Shown here in pieces: positions 33,541 through 42,490 of a stretch of DNA of 64,000 bases (position 1 is its first letter; each line of letters opens with the position of its first letter). Under the pieces are notes generated by a model. It saw only the letters and a program-made list of their open reading frames with translations. It was not told the DNA's origin and ran no database searches. The DNA lies in the NCBI RefSeq assembly GCF_900116425.1, contig NZ_FPAS01000006.1, forward strand, positions 186,001 through 250,000, read 5' to 3'. The DNA comes from Lishizhenia tianjinensis (GTDB taxonomy: Bacteria > Bacteroidota > Bacteroidia > Flavobacteriales_D > Crocinitomicaceae). The translations under genes were made by a program, and so were the position numbers.

Positions 33541-36105
33541 TTAATGTTTTCTTTCTTCAGAACTTGATAAATAAGCTTTGGCTGCTTCAATTTCTGAAAG
33601 TGCAGCGTCTAATACTTTTTGTTTTTGAGCGGCGATGGCTACATCATTGTTTTTGCGTAAAGTGTCTATTTCGTTTTGAAGTTCTTGTGCTCTAAATTCC
33701 ATGAGTCCGACTAATGATCTTAAGTAAAGTGGAACAAATTTTTCCGCATCTCCTAAACCACGTTCTGCGACTTGTTGATAGATCTTCCAATTTTCTGCCA
33801 AAACAGAAATATCTTCATCTTTCAAATACAAGGTGAAGGCACCTAGCATAGCACTGTAGGTTCCATCATTCATAGTGTTGGTATTTAGATGTGATGTAAA
33901 GAAATTCAACTGCTCCTTCTCTCCTATTTCAGCATATAAATCCGATAAGGCAATCAAGATAGAATTGGCTTGTTCCTTTTCAAATTTAGCGGCCCATTCT
34001 AAAGCCAATTTGGGTTGTAATCCACCTAAAACACTCAAGGCTTCACCTTTCACCAACCAAGAAGCATCCTCTTTTAACAGTTGCACACACAAAGCCTGTA
34101 ATTTCGATTTCTTTTCCTTATACCTCAATAGGTGCAAGGCTCTTTGTCGAACTTGAGGTTTAGCATCCTTAAGTGCTAATTCGGCGATGATATTTAGTGC
34201 TTTTTTACGTTGATCTTTGTTGAGTTTACCCACCATGGTCAACGCTTCATAACGCACTGCCCAAAAAGGATCATTTAAAGCTTCAAGGACAATATTTTTC
34301 AACGCCTCAGAAGAACTTTCCTTTACGGCTTGTAAGACCTCATACCTGTCTAAATAATTCTCTCGCTGGTGGTATTGATTCACAAAAAAGGCATCTGGTT
34401 TATCCGTACTTACCTCTGCCAACAAGCTGTTATCACCATCTAAAATAAAGTTCTCCAAACTTCCATCCAATGGAAATTCAAAAACTTCGTATTCATCCTC
34501 TATTCTGATGTTATAGGTATAGTTACCTTTTGAGGTATACACCATAAATTTCAAAGGCAATTGGTACAAAGGAGCCTTCATCAAGTTTTGGTTTTGGTGA
34601 ATTTTCACTTTTAACACGCTGTCTTTCACTTCATGATTTACAATCAAATTCGGAACGTAATCATCCAAAAACCATTGGTTAAAAAACCAGTTCAAGTCTT
34701 CTCCACTTACCTTTTCAAAAGCCAAACGCAGATTATGAATTTCAACGCTTTGGTAACTATTTTCTTCCAGGTAATACTTGATGGCATCAAAGAACAAATC
34801 ATCACCTAAATAAGTGCGCAACATGTGTAAAATACGTCCCCCTTTGTTGTAAGAGTGACCATCGAACATGTCTTCTTTATTTTCGTAATCAAACCAAATC
34901 ATGTTATGGTGACCAGCAAATGCGGCTGAATTATAAAAACCAAAAGCTTCTTGTTGGGCATTGTAGGCTGCTTCTTCCTTTCCATATTTAAATTCATCCC
35001 ACAAGTACTGTGAGTAATTAGCAAAGGACTCATTCAAAGGCAGGTTAGACCAGCTCTCACAGGTCAACAAATCTCCGAACCAATGGTGAAACAATTCGTG
35101 CGCTATGATGTCATCACTGTTTTTGTCCAAAGCTTCTGCTTCCGTTCTGTATACAAAATCACCAAAAACTACTGCCGAAGTATTTTCCATGGCCCCCGAA
35201 ACAAAATTCCTTACAATAATCTGACTGTATTTATCCCAAGGAAATTCTACACCCAATAATTTGGAAAAATGCTGAATCATCTCTCCCGTATTTCCAAAAA
35301 TCTGTTTTGCTTCCCCTTGCCACTCGGGTTCTACATAATAACTTAATGGAAGTATTCTTCCGCTCGCCAAGCGCACACTGTCTTTGATTTCTACAAAATT
35401 CCCCACTGCCATCATGCTTAAATAAGGTGCATGCTCCAACTCTTGTTTCCAGTGGTAAACCCAAGCATCCTCAGATTTCTGAATATCAATCAAGGCTCCA
35501 TTCGAAAGGGCCATGCTATTCGGTTCTACAGTAATATAGATGTCTTGCGCGTGTTTTTGGTTGGGTGTATCCACAGTCGGAAACCAAGCTGAACTCGCTT
35601 CTGTTTCGCCTTGCGTCCAAAGCTGGGGCATTCTTCCTCCCTGTTCTTTTTTAGGATTGATAAAATAGAGTCCTTTCGCTTCAGTAATGGCAGCACTACC
35701 TTCAGCTTCCAACTCTTCTGGAAAAGCAGTATACACAATGTTTATGGCCAAAGTATCTTTCCTAGTGAATGAACCCGGCAAAGTGATTTTCAAGACCAAC
35801 CCATCATAGGTATAGTGCAATGTTTCACCTTTCATACTTATCGTTTCAAACGCCATAGATTTTGCATCTAAAACCAACTCTGATATAGGGCGGTAATGAG
35901 GTGTGAAAACCAATTTTTCTTTTCCTTTCAAAGCACTATTTTCCCAATCGAAAGCCACCTCTAATTCTGTATGAATAAGGTTTACATGTTGGGTTTCTGA
36001 GGCATGATAAACGGGTTGTTTTATCCCCTCTAAGGCTTGAGAAAATGTAAAGTTCGCAAATGAACCCGCGATAAGTAAACTTGAAAATAGTTGAGAAATA
36101 CGCAT
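33541..36105 (-). CDS. M1 family aminopeptidase with HEAT-like C-terminus
   Basis: An 854-residue exported zinc aminopeptidase. The signal peptide MRISQLFSSLLIAGSF ends near FTFSQ. The zinc site is His336-Glu337-x-x-His340 in HELFHHWFGD, with Glu359 in NESFANY giving the HExxH-18-E pattern; the exopeptidase motif GAMENTSAV lies about 30 residues earlier. Residues ~610-830 form a HEAT-like helical repeat domain (ALNDPFWAVRYEALTMVG; KPQVRQRALHLL). I used the ATG at 36105, which begins a good signal peptide, instead of one five codons earlier. It probably degrades peptides in the periplasm or on the surface. Confidence 0.94.
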   Translation of the reverse strand: MRISQLFSSLLIAGSFANFTFSQALEGIKQPVYHASETQHVNLIHTELEVAFDWENSALKGKEKLVFTPHYRPISELVLDAKSMAFETISMKGETLHYTYDGLVLKITLPGSFTRKDTLAINIVYTAFPEELEAEGSAAITEAKGLYFINPKKEQGGRMPQLWTQGETEASSAWFPTVDTPNQKHAQDIYITVEPNSMALSNGALIDIQKSEDAWVYHWKQELEHAPYLSMMAVGNFVEIKDSVRLASGRILPLSYYVEPEWQGEAKQIFGNTGEMIQHFSKLLGVEFPWDKYSQIIVRNFVSGAMENTSAVVFGDFVYRTEAEALDKNSDDIIAHELFHHWFGDLLTCESWSNLPLNESFANYSQYLWDEFKYGKEEAAYNAQQEAFGFYNSAAFAGHHNMIWFDYENKEDMFDGHSYNKGGRILHMLRTYLGDDLFFDAIKYYLEENSYQSVEIHNLRLAFEKVSGEDLNWFFNQWFLDDYVPNLIVNHEVKDSVLKVKIHQNQNLMKAPLYQLPLKFMVYTSKGNYTYNIRIEDEYEVFEFPLDGSLENFILDGDNSLLAEVSTDKPDAFFVNQYHQRENYLDRYEVLQAVKESSSEALKNIVLEALNDPFWAVRYEALTMVGKLNKDQRKKALNIIAELALKDAKPQVRQRALHLLRYKEKKSKLQALCVQLLKEDASWLVKGEALSVLGGLQPKLALEWAAKFEKEQANSILIALSDLYAEIGEKEQLNFFTSHLNTNTMNDGTYSAMLGAFTLYLKDEDISVLAENWKIYQQVAERGLGDAEKFVPLYLRSLVGLMEFRAQELQNEIDTLRKNNDVAIAAQKQKVLDAALSEIEAAKAYLSSSEERKH

Positions 36106-36182
36106 AGCTATGAATATCAATTTTGACGTAAATATGCAGAATTTTTAAAGTATTTCCAGTAAGGATAGTCCGAAAGGAATTT

Positions 36183-36190
36183 TAAGTTTG
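36183..36190 (+). promoter_or_regulatory. -7 element upstream of the biotin carrier gene
   Basis: TAAGTTTG matches TAnnTTTG, 26 bases before the ATG at 36216. No TTG at the -33 position. Confidence 0.4.
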
Positions 36191-36215
36191 TATAATTGCA
36201 GTATATACTAGAATC

Positions 36216-36683
36216 ATGACTGAAGCAAAATACATCATCAATAATTCTGAAATTACAGCGGTAGATAATGCCACTGTTGAATGGGTAGACGATACTTTCT
36301 TCTACATCTTTTTCTTAGGACAAAAATACCACGGTGAAATTTTGGCCGCGAACCTGGAAGAAAATACCCTTACCATCAAAATTAACCAACGTACTTTCGA
36401 GGTAAAGCGCAAAGGTGCTTTGGATGATTTGATTAAGAAAATGGGATTAGACCAGAAAAAGGTGAAGAAAATGCACCAGTTGGAATCTCCAATGCCGGGT
36501 CGTGTTATTTCTTTTGCTGTTGAAGTTGGACAAGAAGTTGAAGTGGGTTCTCCTTTGTTGACTTTGGAAGCCATGAAAATGGAAAATGTAATTAAAGCAG
36601 ACGGTGTTGGAACAGTAAAAGGCTTGGCAGTAAACAACGGAGATGTTGTAGATAAAGGTCAAGTTATTATAGAGTTCGAATAA
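36216..36683 (+). CDS. Biotin carboxyl carrier protein of an acyl-CoA carboxylase
   Basis: A 155-residue carrier that holds CO2 on biotin for a biotin-dependent carboxylase. The C-terminal biotinyl domain (~88-155) has LESPMPGRVISFAVEVGQEVEVG and the biotin site EAMKMENV with Lys121. The N-terminal ~75 residues are a beta-rich region of unknown type that resembles carrier subunits of Bacteroidota propionyl/methylcrotonyl-type carboxylases rather than AccB. No carboxylase subunit is adjacent; the flippase gene follows 30 bases later with its own promoter. Confidence 0.9.
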   Translation: MTEAKYIINNSEITAVDNATVEWVDDTFFYIFFLGQKYHGEILAANLEENTLTIKINQRTFEVKRKGALDDLIKKMGLDQKKVKKMHQLESPMPGRVISFAVEVGQEVEVGSPLLTLEAMKMENVIKADGVGTVKGLAVNNGDVVDKGQVIIEFE

Positions 36684-36701
36684 AACACGGGTACTTTACG
36701 T

Positions 36702-36709
36702 TAGATTTG
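36702..36709 (+). promoter_or_regulatory. -7 element TAGATTTG at the flippase start
   Basis: A perfect TAnnTTTG four bases before the ATG at 36714, in the 30-base spacer after the biotin carrier gene. No TTG at the -33 position. If active it gives a leaderless mRNA. Confidence 0.45.
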
Positions 36710-36713
36710 CTGT

Positions 36714-38156
36714 ATGAGCAAAGGTTTTATTTCTAATATCTTCTTGATCGTTTTATTGAACGTTCTAATAAAACCTTTTTACATTTTTGGTATAGATGCT
36801 CAAATCCAGAATCAGGTAGGTTTTGAGGAGTATGGTTTGTATTTCTCTTTGTTGAACTTATCTTTTTTGTTCAACATCGTTTTGGATTTTGGGATTACCA
36901 ATTACAACAGTAAAAACATTGCTCAACACCCCAAGACACTTATAAAATATTTAGGGAGCTTAGTAGGTTTACGCCTCGTGCTCTCTTTTTTGTACCTGGT
37001 CATTACCCTTGTGGCAGCCCTGTTAATGGGGCATAATATGGAAACGATGCACCTGCTATTGTTTTTGTGTTTCAACCAAATTCTAGCAGCCTTCACCCTT
37101 TATTTCAGGAGTAATTTTGCAGGTTTACACCGCTTTAAAACAGATGCTATACTCTCTGTTCTAGACCGATTAATCTTGATTTTCTTATGTTCAGGTGTAT
37201 TGTACGCACAACTTTTTGATTTGGCTGTGAGTATAGATAATTTCATCTATGCCCAAAGCATCTCTTACTGTGTTGCAGCACTAACAGGCTTCATCTTAAC
37301 CCTGCGCTTAGGAAAAAGTAAAATCAAACTTAAAAAACATATCAGTTATGCCCTGCTAAAGAGTAGTTTTCCCTATGCATTGTTGATTTTACTGATGATG
37401 CTCTACACCCGAACGGATGCAGTAATGCTAGAACGTTTATTGCCAAACGGGAAAGAACAAACGGGAATTTATGCGGCAGGTTTTAGAATTTTAGATGCGG
37501 CGAGTATTTTCCCTCTGCTCATAGCAGGAATATTGCTTCCGATGTTTGCTCGCATGCTCAAAAAGAAGGAAAATTTGAATGCCTTACTTACAACGGCAAG
37601 TTCCATTATGCTTCCCATATCAATCATTTGTGCAACCATTTGTTTCTTTTATGCCGATCAACTCCTTGGTTTAATTTACACCCAAACCACCCCCTCAACA
37701 AGTGCTTGTTTTAAAATGATAATTCTCAACTTCATTCCTATTTCAACTACTTACATTTTTGGCACTTTGCTCACAGCCAACGGTAGTTTAAAAGCTCTGA
37801 ACATGATGGCGATTGGAGGCTTTGCTTTGAACCTAAGTTTAAACTTCATTCTAATTCCAAGTTTAGAAGCCCAGGGTGCGGCAATTGCTACCCTTTTAAC
37901 CCAAGGACTTACTTGTGTAGCACAAATTGTTATTGCACAACAGATCATTGGTTTCCAATTACAAAATAAGTTGACAATCAAACTATTTGTTTTTACGGGA
38001 ATTTTAATCCTAATCAACCTCTATGTTCAGGCACAGTTTCATTACTTCTGGAGCATAGTCATTAACTTATTACTAGCAGGTTTATTACTCTTCTCCCTAC
38101 GCATTATAGACCTAAAAGCAGCTTTGGGCTTACTGAAAGAAAAAGTGAATAAATAA
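36714..38156 (+). CDS. Polysaccharide flippase-like membrane protein
   Basis: A 480-residue inner-membrane protein with about 12-14 hydrophobic helices, of the Wzx/MATE-like exporter superfamily (polysaccharide biosynthesis protein). Typical points: FGIDAQIQNQVGFEEYGLYFSL at the N-terminus, RTDAVMLERLLPNGKEQTGIYAAGFRILD and PIFATYIFGTLLTANG-like region ISTTYIFGTLLTANGSLKALN. It probably flips lipid-linked glycans across the inner membrane. There is no surrounding biosynthetic cluster, though the two lone glycosyltransferases elsewhere in the window could work with it (inference). Confidence 0.9.
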   Translation: MSKGFISNIFLIVLLNVLIKPFYIFGIDAQIQNQVGFEEYGLYFSLLNLSFLFNIVLDFGITNYNSKNIAQHPKTLIKYLGSLVGLRLVLSFLYLVITLVAALLMGHNMETMHLLLFLCFNQILAAFTLYFRSNFAGLHRFKTDAILSVLDRLILIFLCSGVLYAQLFDLAVSIDNFIYAQSISYCVAALTGFILTLRLGKSKIKLKKHISYALLKSSFPYALLILLMMLYTRTDAVMLERLLPNGKEQTGIYAAGFRILDAASIFPLLIAGILLPMFARMLKKKENLNALLTTASSIMLPISIICATICFFYADQLLGLIYTQTTPSTSACFKMIILNFIPISTTYIFGTLLTANGSLKALNMMAIGGFALNLSLNFILIPSLEAQGAAIATLLTQGLTCVAQIVIAQQIIGFQLQNKLTIKLFVFTGILILINLYVQAQFHYFWSIVINLLLAGLLLFSLRIIDLKAALGLLKEKVNK

Positions 38157-38215
38157 GAAACAAGCTTCATCACAGATTTTTAGTTTTCTCTGCCATTTTT
38201 TATATTTTTAACGGC

Positions 38216-40234
38216 ATGAAATTCCTATACTGCCTACTACTTGGTATATCTTCTTGTGTAACTTGGGGGCAAGATACTTTAACGGATTCCTTCTGTTCCA
38301 CTTTTGAGGGGCTGGAAGAAACCTTGAAGAAATATCACTATCAAGTCCCTACACAAGATTCGGTTTTCCACCAAAACATGATACACTATTTTCTGGATGA
38401 GATTGATCCTAATGGTCAAATATTAACCCTGGAAGACGAACAAAAAATCACCACTTCCCTCTCGAATACGCCGCGTGAAATGTGCAAACAAATGGAGGAT
38501 GTAAAAGAAATCTATAAAGCCTCACTGCAACGTTTAGATCATTACTTTAAAAATTTTGAACAAGAAGAATTCCAGCTAAAAAACACTGAAATCTACACCT
38601 ACAGTTTTACTCCTTCTCGCTTAACTTTGGAAGAACATCAAAAGTTATGGAAAAAGAAAATACGACTCAAAGCCTACGCCAAACACTTGCAAAACTTTGA
38701 TGAAAAAGACAGTGTTCAACCTTTAACGCAAGACAAATTTCAAGCTTATATAAAGACGGTTCTTGTCACCGAAAACTGTAAGTTAAAAACTTACGAAAAT
38801 GAAATTGAACACATGGGCGAAAGTTTAATGAATGCCTATGCCATGAGTTTCGACCCACATTCTAATTATTTCTCGGGGAGTAGTTTAATGAATTTTGAAG
38901 AACAATTGAGCGATGAAAAACTCTCGTATGGAATAGAATTTAACAAGAACAGAGCCCAAGAAATCGTTATAGCAAGTATAGCTCCAGGTAGTTCGGCATG
39001 GAAAAGCAACCAACTCCACGAAGGTGATATCTTAATTAAGACTAAACACCTTGGTACAAGCACAGAAAACTTTGAATGTTCATCTCTTGAGTCCTTGATT
39101 GATTTATTACAAGGCTACGCTCCCTCGGCGAAAACTAGCTTCACCTTTAAGAAAAGCAATGGTGAAATTGTAGAAGTTGAACTTGAAAAATCAGAAATTC
39201 AAGTCAGTGACAATATCATTTCTTCTTACATACTTGATGGGGAACAAAAAGTAGGCTACATCTATCTCCCTTCTTTCTACACTAATGATGATTTCTACTT
39301 TCTACCCAACGGTTGTGCCAATGATTTGGCCAAGGAATTACTTCAATTAAAACGCGAAGGAATTGAAGGTTTGGTGTTAGACCTTAGAGACAATGGTGGA
39401 GGTTCTTTGTTAGAAGCTATTCGTTTGGTGGGAAGTTTTATCAATTATGGTGGTATCACTGTCATCGATGAAAGAGGAGAAGAAAGATATACCTTAAAAG
39501 ATCCGAGCAGGGGGTATGTTTTTGAAAAGCCTTTGGTGGTTATGATCAATCAATTCAGTGCTTCGGCTTCTGAGTTATTTGCCAGTGCCATGCAAGATCA
39601 AAACAGAGGTGTAGTTGTGGGATCTCCTAGTTATGGAAAATCTACCATGCAGCACGTTCTTCCTCTGGAAAGAAGTGGAGAATATTTGGCCAATCATTTT
39701 GTGAAAGTAACAACGGGGGCATTTTATAGAATAGACGGACAAACCCACCAGAACAAAGGTGTACAGCCCGATATCACGTTCCCACTACCCTATCAAGGAC
39801 TTCCTATAAGTGAAAAAAACAACGTCAACGCTTTGCAATTTGATACCATTTCTAAAAAGACGTATTATTACCCGCTATCACCCATTATACTGGATAAAAT
39901 ACAGGAGTTAAGCAAAAATCGAATTGAGCAAGACAGTAATTTTCTTGAGGTACAAAACTTCAATCAAAAACTGATAAAACAATTTACAGGTTCGCAAATC
40001 TCTTGTAAGTATGAGGATTTTGTGGAGTACTACTACAGCAATAATAGGTTGGAGAGTGATACCTCCAAAATGGCGTTTAAGGCTGATCGACCCAACTATT
40101 TCAAAGACAACCTCTACACCGCTAAAGCTGACGAAATTATTGCCAACTCTTTAGAAGGAATTAAAGATGATATTTACCTCAATGAGGCCTATCAAATCTT
40201 AATAGATCTTATAAATCAAACACAAAACAAATGA
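38216..40234 (+). CDS. S41 family C-terminal processing protease (Prc-like)
   Basis: A 672-residue exported serine protease. The signal peptide ends at TWGQ. Residues ~25-230 are a helical N-terminal domain like that of E. coli Prc; a PDZ domain follows (~235-320, with the LSYGIEFNK and APGSSAWKSNQLHEGD pockets). The peptidase domain carries Ser450 in NQFSASASELFAS and Lys475 in SPSYGKSTMQ, the same 25-residue spacing as in Prc. It cleaves unfolded or tagged proteins at their C-terminus in the periplasm. Its stop overlaps the start of the next gene by four bases (ATGA), so the two are translationally coupled. Confidence 0.92.
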   Translation: MKFLYCLLLGISSCVTWGQDTLTDSFCSTFEGLEETLKKYHYQVPTQDSVFHQNMIHYFLDEIDPNGQILTLEDEQKITTSLSNTPREMCKQMEDVKEIYKASLQRLDHYFKNFEQEEFQLKNTEIYTYSFTPSRLTLEEHQKLWKKKIRLKAYAKHLQNFDEKDSVQPLTQDKFQAYIKTVLVTENCKLKTYENEIEHMGESLMNAYAMSFDPHSNYFSGSSLMNFEEQLSDEKLSYGIEFNKNRAQEIVIASIAPGSSAWKSNQLHEGDILIKTKHLGTSTENFECSSLESLIDLLQGYAPSAKTSFTFKKSNGEIVEVELEKSEIQVSDNIISSYILDGEQKVGYIYLPSFYTNDDFYFLPNGCANDLAKELLQLKREGIEGLVLDLRDNGGGSLLEAIRLVGSFINYGGITVIDERGEERYTLKDPSRGYVFEKPLVVMINQFSASASELFASAMQDQNRGVVVGSPSYGKSTMQHVLPLERSGEYLANHFVKVTTGAFYRIDGQTHQNKGVQPDITFPLPYQGLPISEKNNVNALQFDTISKKTYYYPLSPIILDKIQELSKNRIEQDSNFLEVQNFNQKLIKQFTGSQISCKYEDFVEYYYSNNRLESDTSKMAFKADRPNYFKDNLYTAKADEIIANSLEGIKDDIYLNEAYQILIDLINQTQNK

Positions 40235-41256
40235 AACATCTAAAAATGCTTTGCGCCCTATCTTGCGCAATGTTCCTAGCTTTTACCAGCTACAGTCAAT
40301 CATCCGTAGAGTACATGAACAGTGTATTGGAACCTATCGCCGAACTCAAAAAAGAAACGTGGAATTACATGAAGGCCGTTACCAAAGGTAAAGGAGCCCG
40401 AAAAGTAGAAGGAAAGCGAATGGAATTAATCATGGGACTGAAAAATGCTAAACGTGAAGTTGCAAAAATTTCTGATTACAAAGGAGATGACAATTTACGC
40501 ACTGAGGCGGAAGAATATTTAGGAATGAGTATAACTGTTTTGGAAGAAGACTTCGGTAAAATCTTAGACATGGAAGACATCGCCGAGCAGTCTTACGACT
40601 TAATGGAAGCTTACTTGTTGGCCAAAGAAAAAGCGAACGACAAACTACAAGCGGCAGGTGATGAATTAGATGCAGCACAAAGAACTTTTGCTGATGCAAA
40701 TGACATCACTTTAGTGGAAGCTGAAAGCGACAAAACATCAGAGAAAATTAAAAAAGCAGGAAAAGCTTTGAGATACTACAACGAAATCTACTTGATTTTC
40801 TTTAAAGTTTACAAGCAAGAAGCTTACGTTATTGACGCACAGAACAGACAAGACGTTATGGCCATGGAGCAAAACATCAACACCTTGAAAGCAGATGCCG
40901 AAGCAGGTTTGGAAAAATTAGCTGCACTAGAAGCTTTTGATGGCGATAAAACCTTAATTGCTGCATGTAAAGAAGCGATGGAGTTTTACTTGGATGAAGC
41001 CGAAAACACTTTCCCAGCAATGTTGAACTTTTACTTGGCTAAAGATAACTTTGACAAAGCCAAAGAAACCTTTGAAGCAACGAAGAAAAAAGATAGAACG
41101 CAGAAAGTAGTTGATAAATACAACAACGCGGGTAAAAAATACAACGAAGCTGTAGGTGAGTTCAATAAAGTAAACGAAAGCTCTAACGACGAAAGAGGAG
41201 ATACTTTAAAAAATTGGAACAAAAGCGTAGACAAATTCTTTTCAAATCACGCTTAA
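40231..41256 (+). CDS. Secreted helical protein coupled to the S41 protease gene
   Basis: A 341-residue exported protein with signal peptide MKHLKMLCALSCAMFLAFTSYSQ. The mature part is nearly all helix, rich in Lys, Glu and Ala, with long coiled-coil-like stretches (AYLLAKEKANDKLQAAGDELDAAQRTF; NFDKAKETFEATKKKDRTQKV). I recognise no family and no catalytic motif. Its start codon overlaps the protease stop (ATGA), which points to translational coupling and a role as partner, substrate or adaptor of the protease. Its codon use, with many gaa, aaa and gct codons, suggests good expression. Confidence 0.75.
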   Translation: MKHLKMLCALSCAMFLAFTSYSQSSVEYMNSVLEPIAELKKETWNYMKAVTKGKGARKVEGKRMELIMGLKNAKREVAKISDYKGDDNLRTEAEEYLGMSITVLEEDFGKILDMEDIAEQSYDLMEAYLLAKEKANDKLQAAGDELDAAQRTFADANDITLVEAESDKTSEKIKKAGKALRYYNEIYLIFFKVYKQEAYVIDAQNRQDVMAMEQNINTLKADAEAGLEKLAALEAFDGDKTLIAACKEAMEFYLDEAENTFPAMLNFYLAKDNFDKAKETFEATKKKDRTQKVVDKYNNAGKKYNEAVGEFNKVNESSNDERGDTLKNWNKSVDKFFSNHA

Positions 41257-41260
41257 TCTA

Positions 41261-41305
41261 AATGGACCAATTCGACGTAGGTTTACCTAGAATTGGTCAT
41301 TTTAA
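41261..41305 (+). terminator. Probable terminator after the S41 operon
   Basis: Outer stem GACCAATTC/GAATTGGTC, then a four-base bulge and inner stem TAGGT/ACCTA. The following T run is short (ATTTTAATT), so termination strength is uncertain. Confidence 0.6.
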
Positions 41306-41321
41306 TTGCCCTTTCCCCTTT

Positions 41322-41355
41322 TTGATAATAATTCTTAAAAAGATGATTAATTTTG
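41322..41355 (+). promoter_or_regulatory. Promoter of the ferredoxin-NADP reductase gene
   Basis: TTG at 41322-41324, a 23-base spacer and the perfect -7 element TAATTTTG at 41348-41355. The ATG at 41380 follows with a leader of about 20 bases, which argues against the TTG at 41353 as start. Confidence 0.6.
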
Positions 41356-41379
41356 GGGACTGAAATAGACTTTAGTACA

Positions 41380-42390
41380 ATGATAGAAACAGATATAATA
41401 ATTATTGGAGCTGGTCCTGTAGGACTTTTCGCCATCTTCGAAGCTGGACTTTTAAAATTGAAATGTCACTTAATCGATTCATTGCCACAAGCGGGTGGAC
41501 AGTGTTCTGAGATTTACCCAAAAAAACCGATTTACGATATCCCTGGATTTCCATCGGTATTGGCAGGAGATTTAGTAGACAATTTAATGGAACAAGCTAG
41601 ACCTTTTAAACCTGGATTTACTTTAGGTGAGGCTGCTGAGAAAATTGAAAAGCAAGAAGACGGTTCTTTTATTGTAACTACTTCTAAAGGTACACAACAC
41701 CACGCTCCTATCGTTATGATAGCAGGAGGTTTAGGTGTATTCGAACCACGTAAACCGCCAGTAGAAAACTTGGCAGATTACGAAGATAAAGGAGTTGAAT
41801 ACATCATCAAAGATCCAGAATTCTACAGAGGTAAACGTTGTGTGATCGCAGGAGGTGGAGATTCAGCATTAGACTGGTCTATTTTCTTAGCAGAGAAAAA
41901 CATTGCTTCTGAAGTTGCTTTGGTTCACCGTAGAAGTTCTTTCAGAGGTCACTTAGATTCAGTACAAAAAGTAATGGATTTGGCCGAAGCTGGAAAAATC
42001 AAATTGATTACAGAAGCTGAGGTTGTAGGTGTTGCTGGAGAAGGTAAAGTTGAAAATGTTACCATCAAACACCAAAAACAAGGTGAGATTGTAATGGATA
42101 CAGATCACTTCATTCCTTTATTCGGATTGAAACCATCTTTGGGTCCTATCGCAGATTGGGGATTAGAGATAGAAAAGAATGCCATCAAAGTAGATACAAG
42201 AGATTACTCTACAAACATTGAAGGTATTTATGCCATCGGTGATGTGAACACTTACGAAGGTAAATTGAAATTAATCTTGTGTGGTTTCCACGAAGGTACA
42301 ATTGCTTTACAATCGGCGTTTGCACGTATTCACCCAGACAAAAAGAATGTATTAAAGTATACTACTGTAAACGGAGTTCAAGGATTCTAA
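41380..42390 (+). CDS. Ferredoxin/flavodoxin-NADP reductase, thioredoxin reductase type
   Basis: A 336-residue FAD-dependent oxidoreductase that moves electrons between NADPH and ferredoxin or flavodoxin (YumC-type). FAD-binding motif IIIIGAGPVGLFAIFEAG; GGQCSEIYPKKPIYDIPGFPSV; NAD(P)-binding IAGGGDSALDWSIFLAEK; and the C-terminal FAD phrase YAIGDVNTYEGKLKLILCGFHEG. The redox CxxC of true thioredoxin reductases is absent, which separates it from TrxB. The frame extends nine codons upstream with a TTG, but I chose the ATG that directly precedes the FAD strand. It ends at a strong terminator. Confidence 0.93.
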   Translation: MIETDIIIIGAGPVGLFAIFEAGLLKLKCHLIDSLPQAGGQCSEIYPKKPIYDIPGFPSVLAGDLVDNLMEQARPFKPGFTLGEAAEKIEKQEDGSFIVTTSKGTQHHAPIVMIAGGLGVFEPRKPPVENLADYEDKGVEYIIKDPEFYRGKRCVIAGGGDSALDWSIFLAEKNIASEVALVHRRSSFRGHLDSVQKVMDLAEAGKIKLITEAEVVGVAGEGKVENVTIKHQKQGEIVMDTDHFIPLFGLKPSLGPIADWGLEIEKNAIKVDTRDYSTNIEGIYAIGDVNTYEGKLKLILCGFHEGTIALQSAFARIHPDKKNVLKYTTVNGVQGF

Positions 42391-42415
42391 AACTTGTATA
42401 CTTGTTAATAAAATT

Positions 42416-42448
42416 AAAGTCGACTCATTTTGGGTCGACTTTTTTTTG
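42416..42448 (+). terminator. Terminator of the ferredoxin-NADP reductase gene
   Basis: Stem AAAGTCGAC...GTCGACTTT with further pairing, then eight T. Confidence 0.92.
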
Positions 42449-42490
42449 AACCTAATCTTCCCTCAGGTGTACCGTAAGAAAACACCGCAT

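Noticed and set aside
41353-41380. TTG start upstream of the ferredoxin-NADP reductase
   Set aside because: It lies inside the promoter's -7 element; the ATG at 41380 starts the FAD-binding strand.
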